Shown here: piece by piece, positions 15,301 to 28,700 of the stretch | Numbering within the stretch: position 1 is the first letter of the stretch | Layout of the letters: each line of letters opens with the position of its first letter | From: Lycorma delicatula | Taxonomy: Eukaryota; Arthropoda; Insecta; Hemiptera; Fulgoridae | Assembly (NCBI RefSeq): GCF_047948215.1 | Contig: NC_134455.1 | Span: forward strand, 162,980,575 to 163,044,574 | Reading direction: 5' to 3' | DNA length: 64,000 bases | Made by a program: the position numbers and the translations under genes | The notes under the pieces: generated by a model | What the model was told of the DNA's origin: nothing | Databases searched by the model: none | What the model saw: only the letters and a program-made list of their open reading frames with translations

Positions 15301-16714
15301 TGACCATATAAATTGCAAAAGGCATGAGTTTCTGTGATCTATGGTGTTTGTTGGACATCTTAACTACTCTAATGCTACAAGATAAATGCTTCAAGTGTAC
15401 TTTTATCAGTGCATCTTGATTTACAAATAGCTTGTTGTCAAAATAGGTATGTATCTTCTTTTGAAAATTTCCAACGGTTTGCTTTTATGACATGGATTTT
15501 TAAGTTTCCAAGTGTTGAATTAACTTTGATGGCTTCATGCTTTCATTGGAGAGGACATGAAGCAAACACAAAGTGGCTATCCATCCAGTAAGTTAAAACT
15601 ATAATTTAAATAACTGTCATAGTACAATCTTGTCTTTTTACTATTTAATTGTATTTATCCATTTACTGGATGTAGATGGCAAGATTGATGTATATAATCT
15701 TAATTTGAAAAAAGTAAACAGTTACACCGTTTGGCCGCACACCAAAAACCTGAAAACTTAAATTATTTTCAGTCTAACTAAGCTTTTAAAAACTACACAC
15801 TTCACATTTAAAACTAAACTGACATTTTGCAATCCCTTACACCTCTTTTATACTGCTGGAGCACGACGTGTTCAAACATATCATATGTATGTTCGAACAT
15901 GGCACTCTCACAGGGAATATTATGCAAACTCAAAATTACAAGTACATACACATCAAGTTGGAACCTGTAAATTGCTCACATTTGTGAGCAATTACTTCAT
16001 ACATGCACATTCATACCTGTTGCTATCAACACAGGTAAATATAACTAGGTTTCATTAGGTTAGCCCACCCAAGTTCTAAGGTTCAAATCCTAGTAAAGGC
16101 AATTACTTTTATACGGATTTGAATACTAGATAATGGATACCAGTGTTCATTGTTGGTAGGGTTTCAATTAACCACAAAACTCAGGAATGTGTCGACCTGA
16201 GACTATACAAGATTACACCACTTCATTTACATTCATTCATACATATCATCCTCATTAATCCTCTGAAGTAATACCTTATGGTAGTTTCAGAGATTAAACA
16301 GAAAAAAAGAGGTTTCATTGGGTGGGGGTTGGGGGTCACAAAATATTCATTACAAAAAAATGTTTTTAACTTTTTCGGGATTGTAAAGCTATGAAGGCTG
16401 AGAATCACTGTTTTAAACCATTATCTGGTTTGGCTGAGCCTTGGACTACCAAACACCTGCACAAAAATGCTAGTGTAACAATCTCCTCCACTCAGACACT
16501 ATATAAAACTATCGTACAGATACATTTCTGTATAAACAGTGCTAGACATAAAACAAGTTGCTGACTATACAGTATTGACAATGTTCCATGATTATTGCAG
16601 TTTTCACTTTTCATACATTGTAGTTCCACCCACTTTCTATACTATTAAATATGTTATATCCTATACATTCTATATGTTATATCCTATACATTCTATATAT
16701 TATTCTATAGAACT

Positions 16715-16752
<38 letters not shown>

Positions 16753-19700
16753 TTAATTCTAACAAGTCAGTTTACAGAACTATTTTCATGATTGCTTTTA
16801 TTTTATTAAAAAGAAATAAATGAACCAAAAAGAAACAAAAAGGAATATCCTGTAAATTAAATAGAATAAGTTGAATTTAGAGATTGAATGAATGACGTGT
16901 TTAAAACTAAAGGTCAGTTGTTTTTTTTAACTGGACTAAAACTAACAAAGTTTAACAATACTGATGTAATGTTAATTGGAATATTGTTAGCTAATGACTT
17001 ATCTGTTCCACTAAAAATATTGAAAAAGAACACAAAACACTATTTTTATTTGAAAAGTTACAGAAACATGATGTGTTTCAAGCTTATAAATGACCGGCAT
17101 ATATTTCTGTAAGAAATATATATATATTTATAATAATATAAACCTACATAATCTTTCCATATTTATGTGTATTATAAACTTGTTTTATTCTAAAAGAATG
17201 CACTGTACAACTTTCCTTGAAAATTATTCCAAGGGTGTTTCTGTAAATTTTCATTGTGTATACTAGTTTTTCTTAATATTTCACTCTTCTACATCTGCTG
17301 TTGTAAATTACATAACCAATATCTAAGCAATTTAATATATTGAGATTAAGAGATTGGTGTAACTGAGATTTATGAAACTGAGATTTTCATAAATCCTGTC
17401 AAAAAAGTAATGACAAAAAAATATCAATCTAATTTTATAAGAAATCAATCGAACTAGAAAAATAACTGTTAAGAGATTAGAAAAAAACTACTTTCAAGTC
17501 TAAAACAAAAATATTATTTATGTGTAAAATGAAATTTGAACAGTCTTTTAAATAAATCTTTTTCTGTAGTAATCTCATTTTAGAACCTATGACCAAATGC
17601 AATCAAGAACAACATTTCCCTTTACTTCCATACTGCCTCTTCATAAATTTTGTTAGTTGCGTATTTTTTAAAGCTTTTACTTAACTGCTAAATGAATACA
17701 AATATATTTGAAATTGATGTAAAGAATGTACAGATGAAAAAATATACATTCGTACATTAACTTTTCTAACATTTCTTTTCATTTAAACAAGAAAAATCCA
17801 AACTAGAAACAGGGTTTGTATAAAAAGATTATAGTTTTCTTCCTCACTATTTTCATAATCCTAGTTGTCCTAAAAGTTTTTATTTTTATTTTTAGAGAAT
17901 AAATTAGCATTCTTTATTCATTATTAAATATTACAAGACATAGACTATAATACAGAACAGTATTCAGCTGACAAACAACCTGTCTGGTTACTTTATGGCA
18001 ATATTTATTGAAGTAATAAACTTGTAAATATTAAGCATATCTAAAAATAGTTTGATTATTGACAAGCTAAAAAGTTTCATTATTATAATTCTCAGAAAAT
18101 AGAATACTAAAATGTCGCATAAAGAATACAAGATTTAATATTTAAATATATTGATACAGTACGCTCAAAAAACACAACACACTTTAATAAATTACAGGAT
18201 TCACTGTATTCCAAATTGAACAATTTTATTTCTTGATTTGCCAATTCATCTGAGAATGCGTCTTTTACTTCTTTTGATAAAGATGATTTTCTCTAGATAA
18301 TCACTGTGATTGGTTTTCAGAATCCAGTTGTCAGCATTTTAAACAATTTGTTAGGTTAGAGTTCTAGTATCATTTGAATACTGTAGGCATTTAAATTTTT
18401 GTATAAGTTACTGTACGGTGCTGCTGAAAATGGTCACAATAGTGAAAACGACAAATCAATTTCCTGATGTTTTATTAAGACAAGACTAGCAAAAAGATGC
18501 CGTTGCTATTTATTGTCTGCAAATTGAACCTCTTCATAAGATCCATTCTGTTGACTGAAAATTCCATTCAGTTTTCTAACTGCCTCTGTGCAACATTCTT
18601 CATACTTGGAAATACAAGGTAAGTCAATTATTATCCGCAATTTAGTTTTTGTTTATGTTTGTAGTACTGTCGTGTTGCGTAGATGACGCATGCGTGGTTT
18701 AATTATTATGTCTGTGCAGGTTTGATGCTACTACAGGCTGTCCCATATAAAACGCAACCCAACCTTATATTGGTGGGTATTGAAATAATAAAAAGGCATG
18801 TGTGAAAATGTAAATTTTATTATTACCATCCATTACCTTACATTTAGAGTAAATGTTGGCCGCCATCTTCTTGAATACAAGCTTCAATTCTTTTTACAGC
18901 GTTTCTTGCAAATTTTTTCATAGTTTGTAGCTGGATAAATATAGTTTCATAGTTTGTAGCTTGTTCAATATTGACTTTCAATTGTTCAAGTGTTCGTGGT
19001 TTGTTGCTGTAGGCTTTTTCTTTGAGGTAACCTTATAGAAAAAAATACGTCTGGAGATCTTGGTGGCCACAAGCCTCGACCTATAACACGATTACCAAAG
19101 AATTCCTCGAACGAAATCAGAAGTTGAACCTGCGTAGTGCGATGTCGCAGCGTCATGTTATAGCCAGCAGTGTCTGTCTTCCTCTTCCAAGAGTGTAATG
19201 AACTGAAATAAAATATCCTGATATCGTTCTGCATTAATGGTGTACTCGAAAAAAATAGGACCGATTATTTTCTTCCGCGATATGTCGCGGGTGTAATTGT
19301 TTTTCGTGATAAACGTGGGGATTTTCAGCACTACAAATTCTACTGTTTTGGCTGTTTACGTAGCCATCCAAATGAAACCATGCTTCATCTGTGAAAATTA
19401 ACGAATCCATAACATTAATTCCCTCACGCAGAAATCGACGGAACCATTGACAATATTGTAGCAGTTTTTCTTTGTCGCGCTCAAGAAGTTGATGAACCGT
19501 TTGAATGCGATAATTGTAATTGTTTGGTCGCCCGATGAACAGTTTATTTAGACAAATTAATTTCAGCAGACAAACTTCTGAGAGATTTATTTGGCGAGGC
19601 AAGTAATCGATCTTTGATTTCAGTGACTGTATCTGTATTCAACACTGACGCAGATCTTTTGTATTCCTTGTTATTAACAGAACCAGTCTCTCTAAATTTT

Positions 19701-22700
19701 GCAACTAACGTTAATACTGATGTTTTGGTTAGGAGCTGGTTTATCTGGGTACTTATGGCGAAACAAATCTTGCACTGCAACCACTGATTTCGTACTGAAG
19801 TACGACTCAACAATGAAAACACGTTCATCTAGCGAAAACACCATCTTGTCTCTAGCAATACACTGAACGTTATGATTGCATTGTTGTTACTATCGGTAGT
19901 GTTCTACTGCGTCGCCGCGATGTTCAGATGTTGGACGAGTCCATTTCAGTAACGAGTAGGGGAGTAAGCTTGACTTTTGAAATTTCATGGATGAGTGATT
20001 GATGGGTTGCGTTTTATATTGGACGCTCTGTAGATTAGTTCCATTATCGCTGCCCTGCCGTTAACCATGGCTGCACTGCTTTCTGTTTGCACCAAAGAAG
20101 AACAACGTTCAGTGATCAGTTTTTTGTGGTCGGAAGGTGTATCAGAGGCCGAAATTCATCTAAGACTTTCGATACAGTACGGGAACAGTCTGTTGCCGCA
20201 ACGGAGTGTCTACGAATGGATTGAAAGTTCAAAAATGTAGCGGTAAACGTCGTCCGGCTCCGGACGACGTTTACCGCTACAAATGAGGAAAACATTGAGC
20301 GAGCACGTGACATGTTTTTCTTAGACGAGTAACTATTGATTGAAGTGGCACATAGTTTGCAAATTAGTCACGGTTCTGCCTACGAAATCATCCACAATAG
20401 ACTTGGGTTTCATAAAAGTCTGTGTAAGATGGGTCCCAAAACAACTCACACAGTTGCATAAACAAACGCGCTTGAACATCTCCCAAAAATATTTGGATCG
20501 CTATGGTAACAAACATCTTCTTAGACAGAATCATCACTGATGACGAAACATGGATCCATCATTACGAGCCAGAGAGTAAACGGCAGAGTATGGAATGGAA
20601 ACATCCAAATTTGCCCTGCAAAAAAGTTCAAGACCAATCATCCACAGGAATCAGTTACAGTTTTTTGGGACTCAAAAGGCCCAGTACTGGAAGATTATAA
20701 GGGAAGGGGCACGACAATAAACAATACGCATTACAGTGAGATGCTTACTGCCAAGCTGAAGCCTGCAATTCGAAGCAAACGCCAAGGAACTGTCAAAAGG
20801 TGTTGTGTTGTTGCATGACAATGCCCTCCATATACTGCTGCCCACACTGCTGAAACGCTCCAGAAACTCAACTTTGAAGTACTTGCTCATCCTCCGTATA
20901 GTCCTGATATTGCCCCTTCTGACTACCACTTGTTTGGTCCACTCAAAGAGGCATTAAGGGGTCGTCAATTTACCTCGGACGAAACAGTGAAAGAAGCAGT
21001 GCATTACTGGCTACCACCTCAACTGAAAACCTTCTTTTATGAGAGCATCAGGAAGCTTGTGCAATGATGGACCAAGTACGTTGAAATGCAAGGGGACTAT
21101 GTTGAAAAATTATGTACATGTAAGTTTCCTATTTGTATTGCAATAAAATTTATAACTACATTGCGGATAATAATTGACTTACCCTCGTATGTTCTCATCA
21201 TTAACACTATGATAACTAATCGCAATGAAAACAAATGAACACAATTCAAATGTGTGTGTATGTGTACACACGATTATATATAACAATACATATACATGTA
21301 TTGTTTTAATACCCATATCATGCAATAATAAGACAAAGAAATGAGAACTAGCTTCAATACCAACAATACTGAGAGTAATGTTCACTAAACCCCAGCGCCT
21401 AGTCTACACTAAACAGATTTGAGTGTACGTCATATGAAACCCTAGTAATATCTCCTGTATTTCATTAAGCCCAATGTTAATTCTATATTGTATTCAAATG
21501 ACCATGCCATTTTTGAAGTAACTATATTTCATGTCAGATCACCCTATATATCACAATAAATACTTATTCCATTCATTGGTGATTGTCTAGTTACTAATGT
21601 ACCTAAAAGCAGAATGTCATGGAAGACTGCACCAAAAACTGAATAGGTAGTTTTTTGACCAAGTCATTATTCATGTTATAGCTTCTTAATTAATTCAGTT
21701 ACAATAATATTGTTAATTTGTTAAAATTTCTAGAAACTTAAATAAATACAAGGCTAGTTTGTGTTAACATAAAAGTACTGTGCTATTTTCCATGATCCTA
21801 CCTCTTCTGACAATTCAAATTTTGTGGATTTTTCAAGAAAACCCCTTCTCTATTTACCATTATTTATAGCACATAATTTTAGATGTTTATTTATTTAACA
21901 GATAACCTTTAGGCATTATTCCAGAAGGATTTAAATATTTATCAAAGTTGTAACCTATGAACATACTGTATGTTGGTGGGATAACATTTATATATTTCTA
22001 GCTCACAGACTGGAGAAAAATATGCTAAATTTCCATTCAGTTACATTCTAATCTTTGAAAATCTTCTTTAGATCACACATGAAAAAATTCTATTCATGAT
22101 GTCATGACATCACAATTTAATCTCGTGCTATAATTTACTTCACTATTTGTCAGTCATTATCACTGACAAAAACATGAACAAAAAAAACTAGAAATTTTTT
22201 TTTATGCAGCATTTTTTAAAACATATTTTTAGTATCTAATCTTTATTTTCATTTGTCAAGTAGCCTTTGAAGAAAGTTCTGGTTATAAGGGTGAATTTGC
22301 TAGTTTGTTCAGGATTGCTTTGGTCCTCGGTAAATGGTGTAGTCACTTTTTTAAACACTCAAGTTTCAAAGTGTATCTCAGATATTTACTATTTTGAATT
22401 AGATATAGAGTCCCTACCCTTTCCAGTTAAAAGTGCTAAATAAATTGTATTTTATTCAGAAAATTTTAAATCTTCATCTAACCATTTTGACTAAAGACTA
22501 AATGTTAGATATGATGAATTTTCATGAATTAAAAAAAAAATGGCACAGCCATTGTGTTGCAGTATATTTATTAAAAAATGCACATGTTATTGCAAATTAT
22601 AAACATTTTTAAATAATAAAAAATATCTGTATTATTAATAAATTTAGAAAAATAAGTGTATCAATAGAATTTGAGAATGATGACCACCATAGTCTGACAC

Positions 22701-25700
22701 AGTACAGAATGATAACCAATTAGTTGCTCATCTTAAAATTGATATAATAGTTTAAAAATGTTATTACTGTAGGATCAAAATTTGTCACTATCTATAATTG
22801 TTTAATGTATACTAATATAATCTTTTATGGACATAAAATGTGATTTTTCATTTGTTTGTTTGAATGCTCTACACAACAACCTTCTAATGATTGTAACTCC
22901 AATTCCTATTTATGATGCAGAGGAATTTACATTAATAAAAGATTATGTTTTGCATAATCTTTCTTCATATGCAAATGAAATATATCACCAGATATTTATC
23001 AAAAAGTACTTGTGTGAAGATATATTTCATGTTTTAATAATATGATCAGCTAGTTATTTTACAGAATAGTTTTGGTAGCATTAACATTGGTCTTCCCTTG
23101 TAAATAGTTAAAGTAAAAAAATCAGTCCCAATCACTATTTTAAACTTTAGCAGTCCTAGATGCAATCTTTCTAACTTTCTAATTAAGGTTTCTAATTACC
23201 CAACAACACATCTTGGCCAAGTTATTCAAACTTATAACAAGCTACACTCACCACATGAACAAGAACCTGGAATACCACAGCTGTCTACAGACTCAAATCA
23301 ATAAAACTGCACAAGATATCTGGAGACTTTCAGAATACCATATTAATCAAATCAATTTTTTTGAATACCAATGGTACATCATCATTCTAGCAAATAATGA
23401 GATCAGAAATTTAATAAAGTTGATATTAAACTTAGATATAGATTATTTATAATTTATATCTATTTTTTTATAAATTAAATATATATAAATAAATTTTATA
23501 TTTACTAACTTTAAATATTTAATTTAATAAATTTTATATTTATTATAAATATGGTTGCAGTAATATAATTTTAAATTAAATATAAATATAATTAACAGTA
23601 AATTTATAAAATACATTTTCAGACAATATTTTAAACAATGAATTTCAGTAATGTTAATGACAATTTTTTGATTTGGTGAAGACTGAAGGGCATATTAGAA
23701 TGGCAGAATGGCTGATTTGAAGTATAAAAAGAAAACCATTTATTTGATTAGACACCCTCTCTCTTATGTTCTCATTTTTATCTTTTCTAAATTACATGGT
23801 ATTCTATATTGCAAAATTTTCTGCAAATCATTTGTTTAATCTTCATTGATAATGTGGAAGAATATTAGTGATGTTAAGGAAGAAGAGTAGGATGATGTGT
23901 GACTTTGTAAATATAAATAAGATTTCTTAACTTTCAATAACCATGGGCATGGAAGAAAATATTTAACCTCAATATGATTTTAGTGAAGATGAGTTTCATT
24001 TATTCAATAGATATTCAGTTTTATGTTATTACTTACTTGTTATTTCCATGAGAATCATGGGCAAGAATTTCTACTCTGCTTCCGTACTGATATATGCGTC
24101 CATTTGGATGTAACAAGGCTGATGCAGATCCAGTGCCTCCTAGAGCTACGACTATATTATTCTATAAAAAAGATATTTATCAGCTCAAGAACTAAAAAAT
24201 CTATTTTTATATTAGAATACAGAGAAAAATTAAATAACTAATAATTTCTCTAGTGCTGGTACTGTAAGAAAAATAGTGGTTGATGCAAGTCACACCCAGT
24301 ATTCCCTAGAGCAAAAAGGTGCTGTATTTGGCATCAGGGAAGATTTGGACAACATTGTCCAAACAATGTTGACAAATAAAGTGGCTTGGGATGCAGTATC
24401 AGCTTTTTTTGATCCTGAGACATAAGGACAGACCCTGTAGATGGCTAGGAAGGTGGTATGAATAAGAGGGTTGTACTAATGTAACACCCTAGTGTAATAG
24501 ACAGCACACCGTGGACTGAAGTAATGTAAAAGTGCCCCAGCTGGGAAAATGTGGATGAAAGAAGTTTTAATAAGTAAGTATCCCACATAACCAAACCATA
24601 CCTAAAAATAGGTAAATAAATAGTAAACACTCAAATAGTACAATTCTCTGAATTGTTTGAGGCTTGGTGACCCAGTGTTTCCAGAGCAAAATTGGTATAA
24701 GGCCTGTGTTCACAATGTACACTGGAAGAATGGCCTTGGGGGCATTAATTGAAGGATCTGCAACTATGCTTGAAGATTACAGATTCTGTTTCAGGTTGGG
24801 AACAACTGCACCTCCCATTTCAGATATGAAAGGAGCAGCAACCTGGATAGGTAAATGTGGGTGTCTTAGTGCCTAATACAACAGATCACTACAGCTTGTG
24901 GTAGAAATCGGTTTAAAAAGGACCAAGGAAATTGATTCCTTCCTTTATTACTCCTATCTACAAATGACCAGACTGGAAAAAGAGAAGAACCTGTACAGTG
25001 TAGAGCATCCCTGAACTCAAGGGATAAGGTTATAAAAAACATCTTACACCAACACAGATCTCTTTTCATATTTTACAGGATACCTGCGGAGATGGCAGCA
25101 ACAGCAGTCAAGGCTGTAGTAGCACAGGAACTTGGGTTGATTTCTAACCGATCTTCAGATGATAGTATAGCGAAAGAGTTCACTGTTATCAACCCACTTG
25201 CTGACCTAGTGCAGATTAAACTCAAATATGTCATGAAGCCCCAAGGTTGTGGATGAACAGAGGCACAAGGATCGTCAAAGATGTTGGCTGCTGTCCAATA
25301 AAGTAAAGCACTATGATCACAATTCAAGACCTTTATGACATTGTTTACGTCATGGTTTAACAGTGACAACTTCATGATGCCAGCATGTCAGTATTACTGC
25401 CAGGCAAAGCATTCCAAAGCCTCCCGGGTTGAGAGTATCTGCTAGATTGAAGTATCATCAAGCTGAGGAAAAATATTGGACCATCTGACCACATTTGTGA
25501 AGTCTGCTAACTTCAGCTGAAGGATCTGATCCATGGCACAGTCCATAATCCAGACTCCTAAAGAGAACTCTGCCAAACTTTCCTAAAGAGAACAACTCTG
25601 CCACTTATCAAATAGGATGTGCCAGTATAAACTGAGTAATTTACGATGCCAATAAAACCATCTATTCAGTATTAATCAGCATGTATTCCACAAAGCTGCA

Positions 25701-28700
25701 AACAACAGATCGGCAAACAGCTCAGGATCACACATTACCAGACAAAGAAGTACTGGAATTTTGATTTTGGTATGGTCAGCCCTTCACAACATCGAGTGTG
25801 CAGATTGGTTCCATGAATTGAAAAAATGGGTTGACAAGACACCAGCAATAATGGATAATATTATAACTCATGTACACTGTTGCAGTTGCAAGAACTCATA
25901 ATTGTAGAATGTCTGAGGTTGATGGATTGTAGAACTACTGGTCAAGCACTTTATTGTAGTACATCAGTAGCTTTCTGAATCATTTTGTGACTCAGAGATT
26001 CTTAGGATGCAGATATAATGCAAAAATGTTTCACTGAGTGACATAACAAATTCCTAAGATAGTTCCAGCAGCAGAAGACCCTGCCAAATACTACCCCTAT
26101 CACCTGTCACCCTACAATATATAGTTAAGGGTTGATGATAATATCCTTCATATATGACAAAATCATTGAAACAAATTAACTTATAGTGAAGGAGCAGAAG
26201 GACTATTGCGAGGAGAGCAGAGGCTGTAAGGAGCAGAACTGGTGGTGGATGATATTCTTTCCAGTTCGTCTAAGAAGAGTCAAAATAACCAAGAAGGCTT
26301 TCAACTCTGGGCTGCATTCCTGGCTTATTAAAAAGTGATGATTCTGTACAAGATCAACCCAGTGATTGTGAAATTTCTGTGATGCACCAAGGACAGGTAG
26401 TGGCATCACCCTTTGATAGACACCCCGCCTCTAATGAGACAGATAGTAAAGATCTATGGAGTGAGATTCACCAGAAGCATATTTTAGGGTGATGCTATCA
26501 ATGCTCTCTGGTTTTGTCTTGCGTTGAACCCACTTTTGAACTTTTGGAAGACAGCCCAGCAGAGACTACACCTTAAGCCTATATACAACTTTCTCAAGTA
26601 TATGGACAATACCAAAATTATTTTTAGGCATTGAAAGAGTGATATAAATTATGGAATATATTACAAGAAAATCATTAATACTCATTTTATAGTTGTACAA
26701 ATAATTATTTTCTGGACCTAGTTCCATTTCTATTTTTGTTAAAAATTATCAAGTCTGAATTAGTACAAAAATATACTGCTCTTAGTTAATAAAAATCTAT
26801 AAGAAATATAATATTCGCATTTATATACAACTACATACAGTAATTATAGTAAGGAACCTCAATATAATATTTATTCTAAACTACATTATACACAAGATGT
26901 AGCTATTTAACACCAGGAACAGCCACATAGCATTATCAGTGTTGACAGTTTGGTTGGAATCTTAACTCACATTTGTCTAGGTTTTAAATAATGTATGCAT
27001 AAACCTCAATCAACAGAGCAAATTGTTAGTGAACAATTGCTAAAACAACATAAAATAAAAATCTGCATTAAATTTTGGCATAAAAATGAGTACCAGTACT
27101 CAAACTTTAGAACAGTATATAAATTTTATTTGAAAATTTGAAATTAACTACCATTGAAACATAGGAGATATTTTAAGTGGTTCCAGTGTTCTGAAAAAAA
27201 GTGAGTAGCATAAGTCTGTGTGCTATGCTATAAAATTAATGTTAATAAGAAATGATTTTGCTTGGAGGAAAATTGTGCTGATTTCTGACTTGACATGCAA
27301 GTCATCCAGTCATACAACTACGTCAACCAATGGGTACTCTTGAGAGTTTCTGGCCAAAAAGATCCAACTTTTAATTACCAAATTAGATCATCCTGCTTAA
27401 ATGGCCACAACTCACTAACTCATTAACAAAAATTATGAAAATTTTAAGTTAAAAACTGACCTTAAAATTAATGACACGAACAGAGCGATCCAAAGTCATA
27501 TCTACACGAATGCGATTATGTAGGCGTAATGACATTGTTCCATGTGGTGTAGCAATTGCTGCAGGCTCCATACTTTCCATTTCTCTCCAGCTCTGATAAA
27601 AATAATTCTAAAAGCAATGTAATAACTTACAACAACTAATTCTAAACAAATCTGTCACCTCTGTCACAGTTTAATGCAATTTCATTAGCAAATTTTTTTT
27701 CTATTCTTTAGGAAAATGATCATACTTTGATCTACCCAACAGAACTTGCAAATCAATTTTTTTTTTCTGTGAAATCTTTGATCCTTTTAAATGCATATAG
27801 GAGAATGCACTGTTAACATATTATAAGTAGTGGCTAATTTCAGAGTTAACGGCTGGCCTACATTTTTTTTTTGCTTCATTTCACCACAGAAGCTTTGAAA
27901 GCTTGTATTGGGAATACCAAAATGGAGTTTTGTAGAGTATGAAAAATGTCATGCCTACTGGGATTGAACTTCAGAAACTGTGGATGAAAGGCAGAGACGC
28001 TACCTCTCCACCACAAAGAAAGACATTTAGAAATTAAATCACTATGGACAATTATGAAATCTGTCAATAAAGTTAAGTGATTAATTTTGCAAAAGCTTAA
28101 AGTTCACTCAAAGATATGTATACCTACAACTATGTGTATCTTTATAATTAATGGCTGTATACAAATAAAAGTCATATATGGCTATGGCTATGGATACACA
28201 CTATATACACATACATAGATATCTTTAATTAAAGATGTGTTTAATTAAACACAGTTTTCACTAGCAAGTCAAATTTAAAAATGATCCTTGGAGACAGCCA
28301 GAATCCACTTAGCTGTTTTAATCTGTAATATGTTGAATTTAGGTTTTTGATGAAATGATTTAAACTTGATGTTTTTGTGCATACAATTTAGTCTAGAACT
28401 TGAAGACTAACTTTAGTTAGTCTAAATTAAATTCTGAAAATAAATTTTTCATAACTCTTTGGAGTTACCTTAAAAGTTAATTTTCAAAGTTTGTAATAAC
28501 AGTAATCTTCTGAAATACTCTGCTAATGCCGGTAGTAGTCTGCCTTTTAGTCATGTTTTTTAATTTTTTTTCCCCCTATTCAAGTGAATTAGTCAAGATA
28601 TCATTTTGAATCAAGAGAAATAGATACAAGACATCAATTTTTTCAAAGCTGCAAGCATGCGTGTCAGACTGAAAATCATATTTGATAGTATAATAAACAA

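Larger units (their letters stand above)
13430..16410 (-). mobile_element. hAT-superfamily DNA transposon (ZBED5/SCAND3-like), decayed
   Basis: The left end starts CAGCATTTCTCAA and the right end, read inward, starts CAGTGATTCTCAG. These are short imperfect terminal inverted repeats of the hAT type (CAGNNNTTCTCA). The flanking 8-mers (aattaaaa and ttttaaac) are only partly alike, so the target duplication has eroded. Inside is a minus-strand transposase remnant. The element sits in intron 4. It carries a 465-bp tandem duplication and a SINE, both younger than the element. Confidence 0.72.
18615..21187 (+). mobile_element. Irritans-type mariner element, split by a nested insertion
   Basis: The terminal inverted repeats are clear. 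The left end reads C-A-AGGTAAGTCAATTATTATCC and the inward right end reads CGAGGGTAAGTCAATTATTA. Both are flanked by the TA target site (18613-18614 and 21188-21189). Removing the nested 1297-bp element and one TA leaves about 1.27 kb, the normal size for mariner. It carries a plus-strand transposase pseudogene and lies in intron 4. Confidence 0.92.

Noticed and set aside
16539..16823. 94-codon open frame
   Set aside because: It runs through a (CA)n microsatellite (His-Thr repeat) and a 23-bp tandem repeat; no protein-like signal.
20067..21115. Possible host SETMAR-like gene
   Set aside because: It lies inside a mariner with TIRs and TA target sites and has stops and shifts, and there is no SET domain.
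22827..23452. Two 72-79 codon plus-strand open frames
   Set aside because: No recognisable motif, ordinary AT-rich composition, and no link to the splice frame of the host gene.
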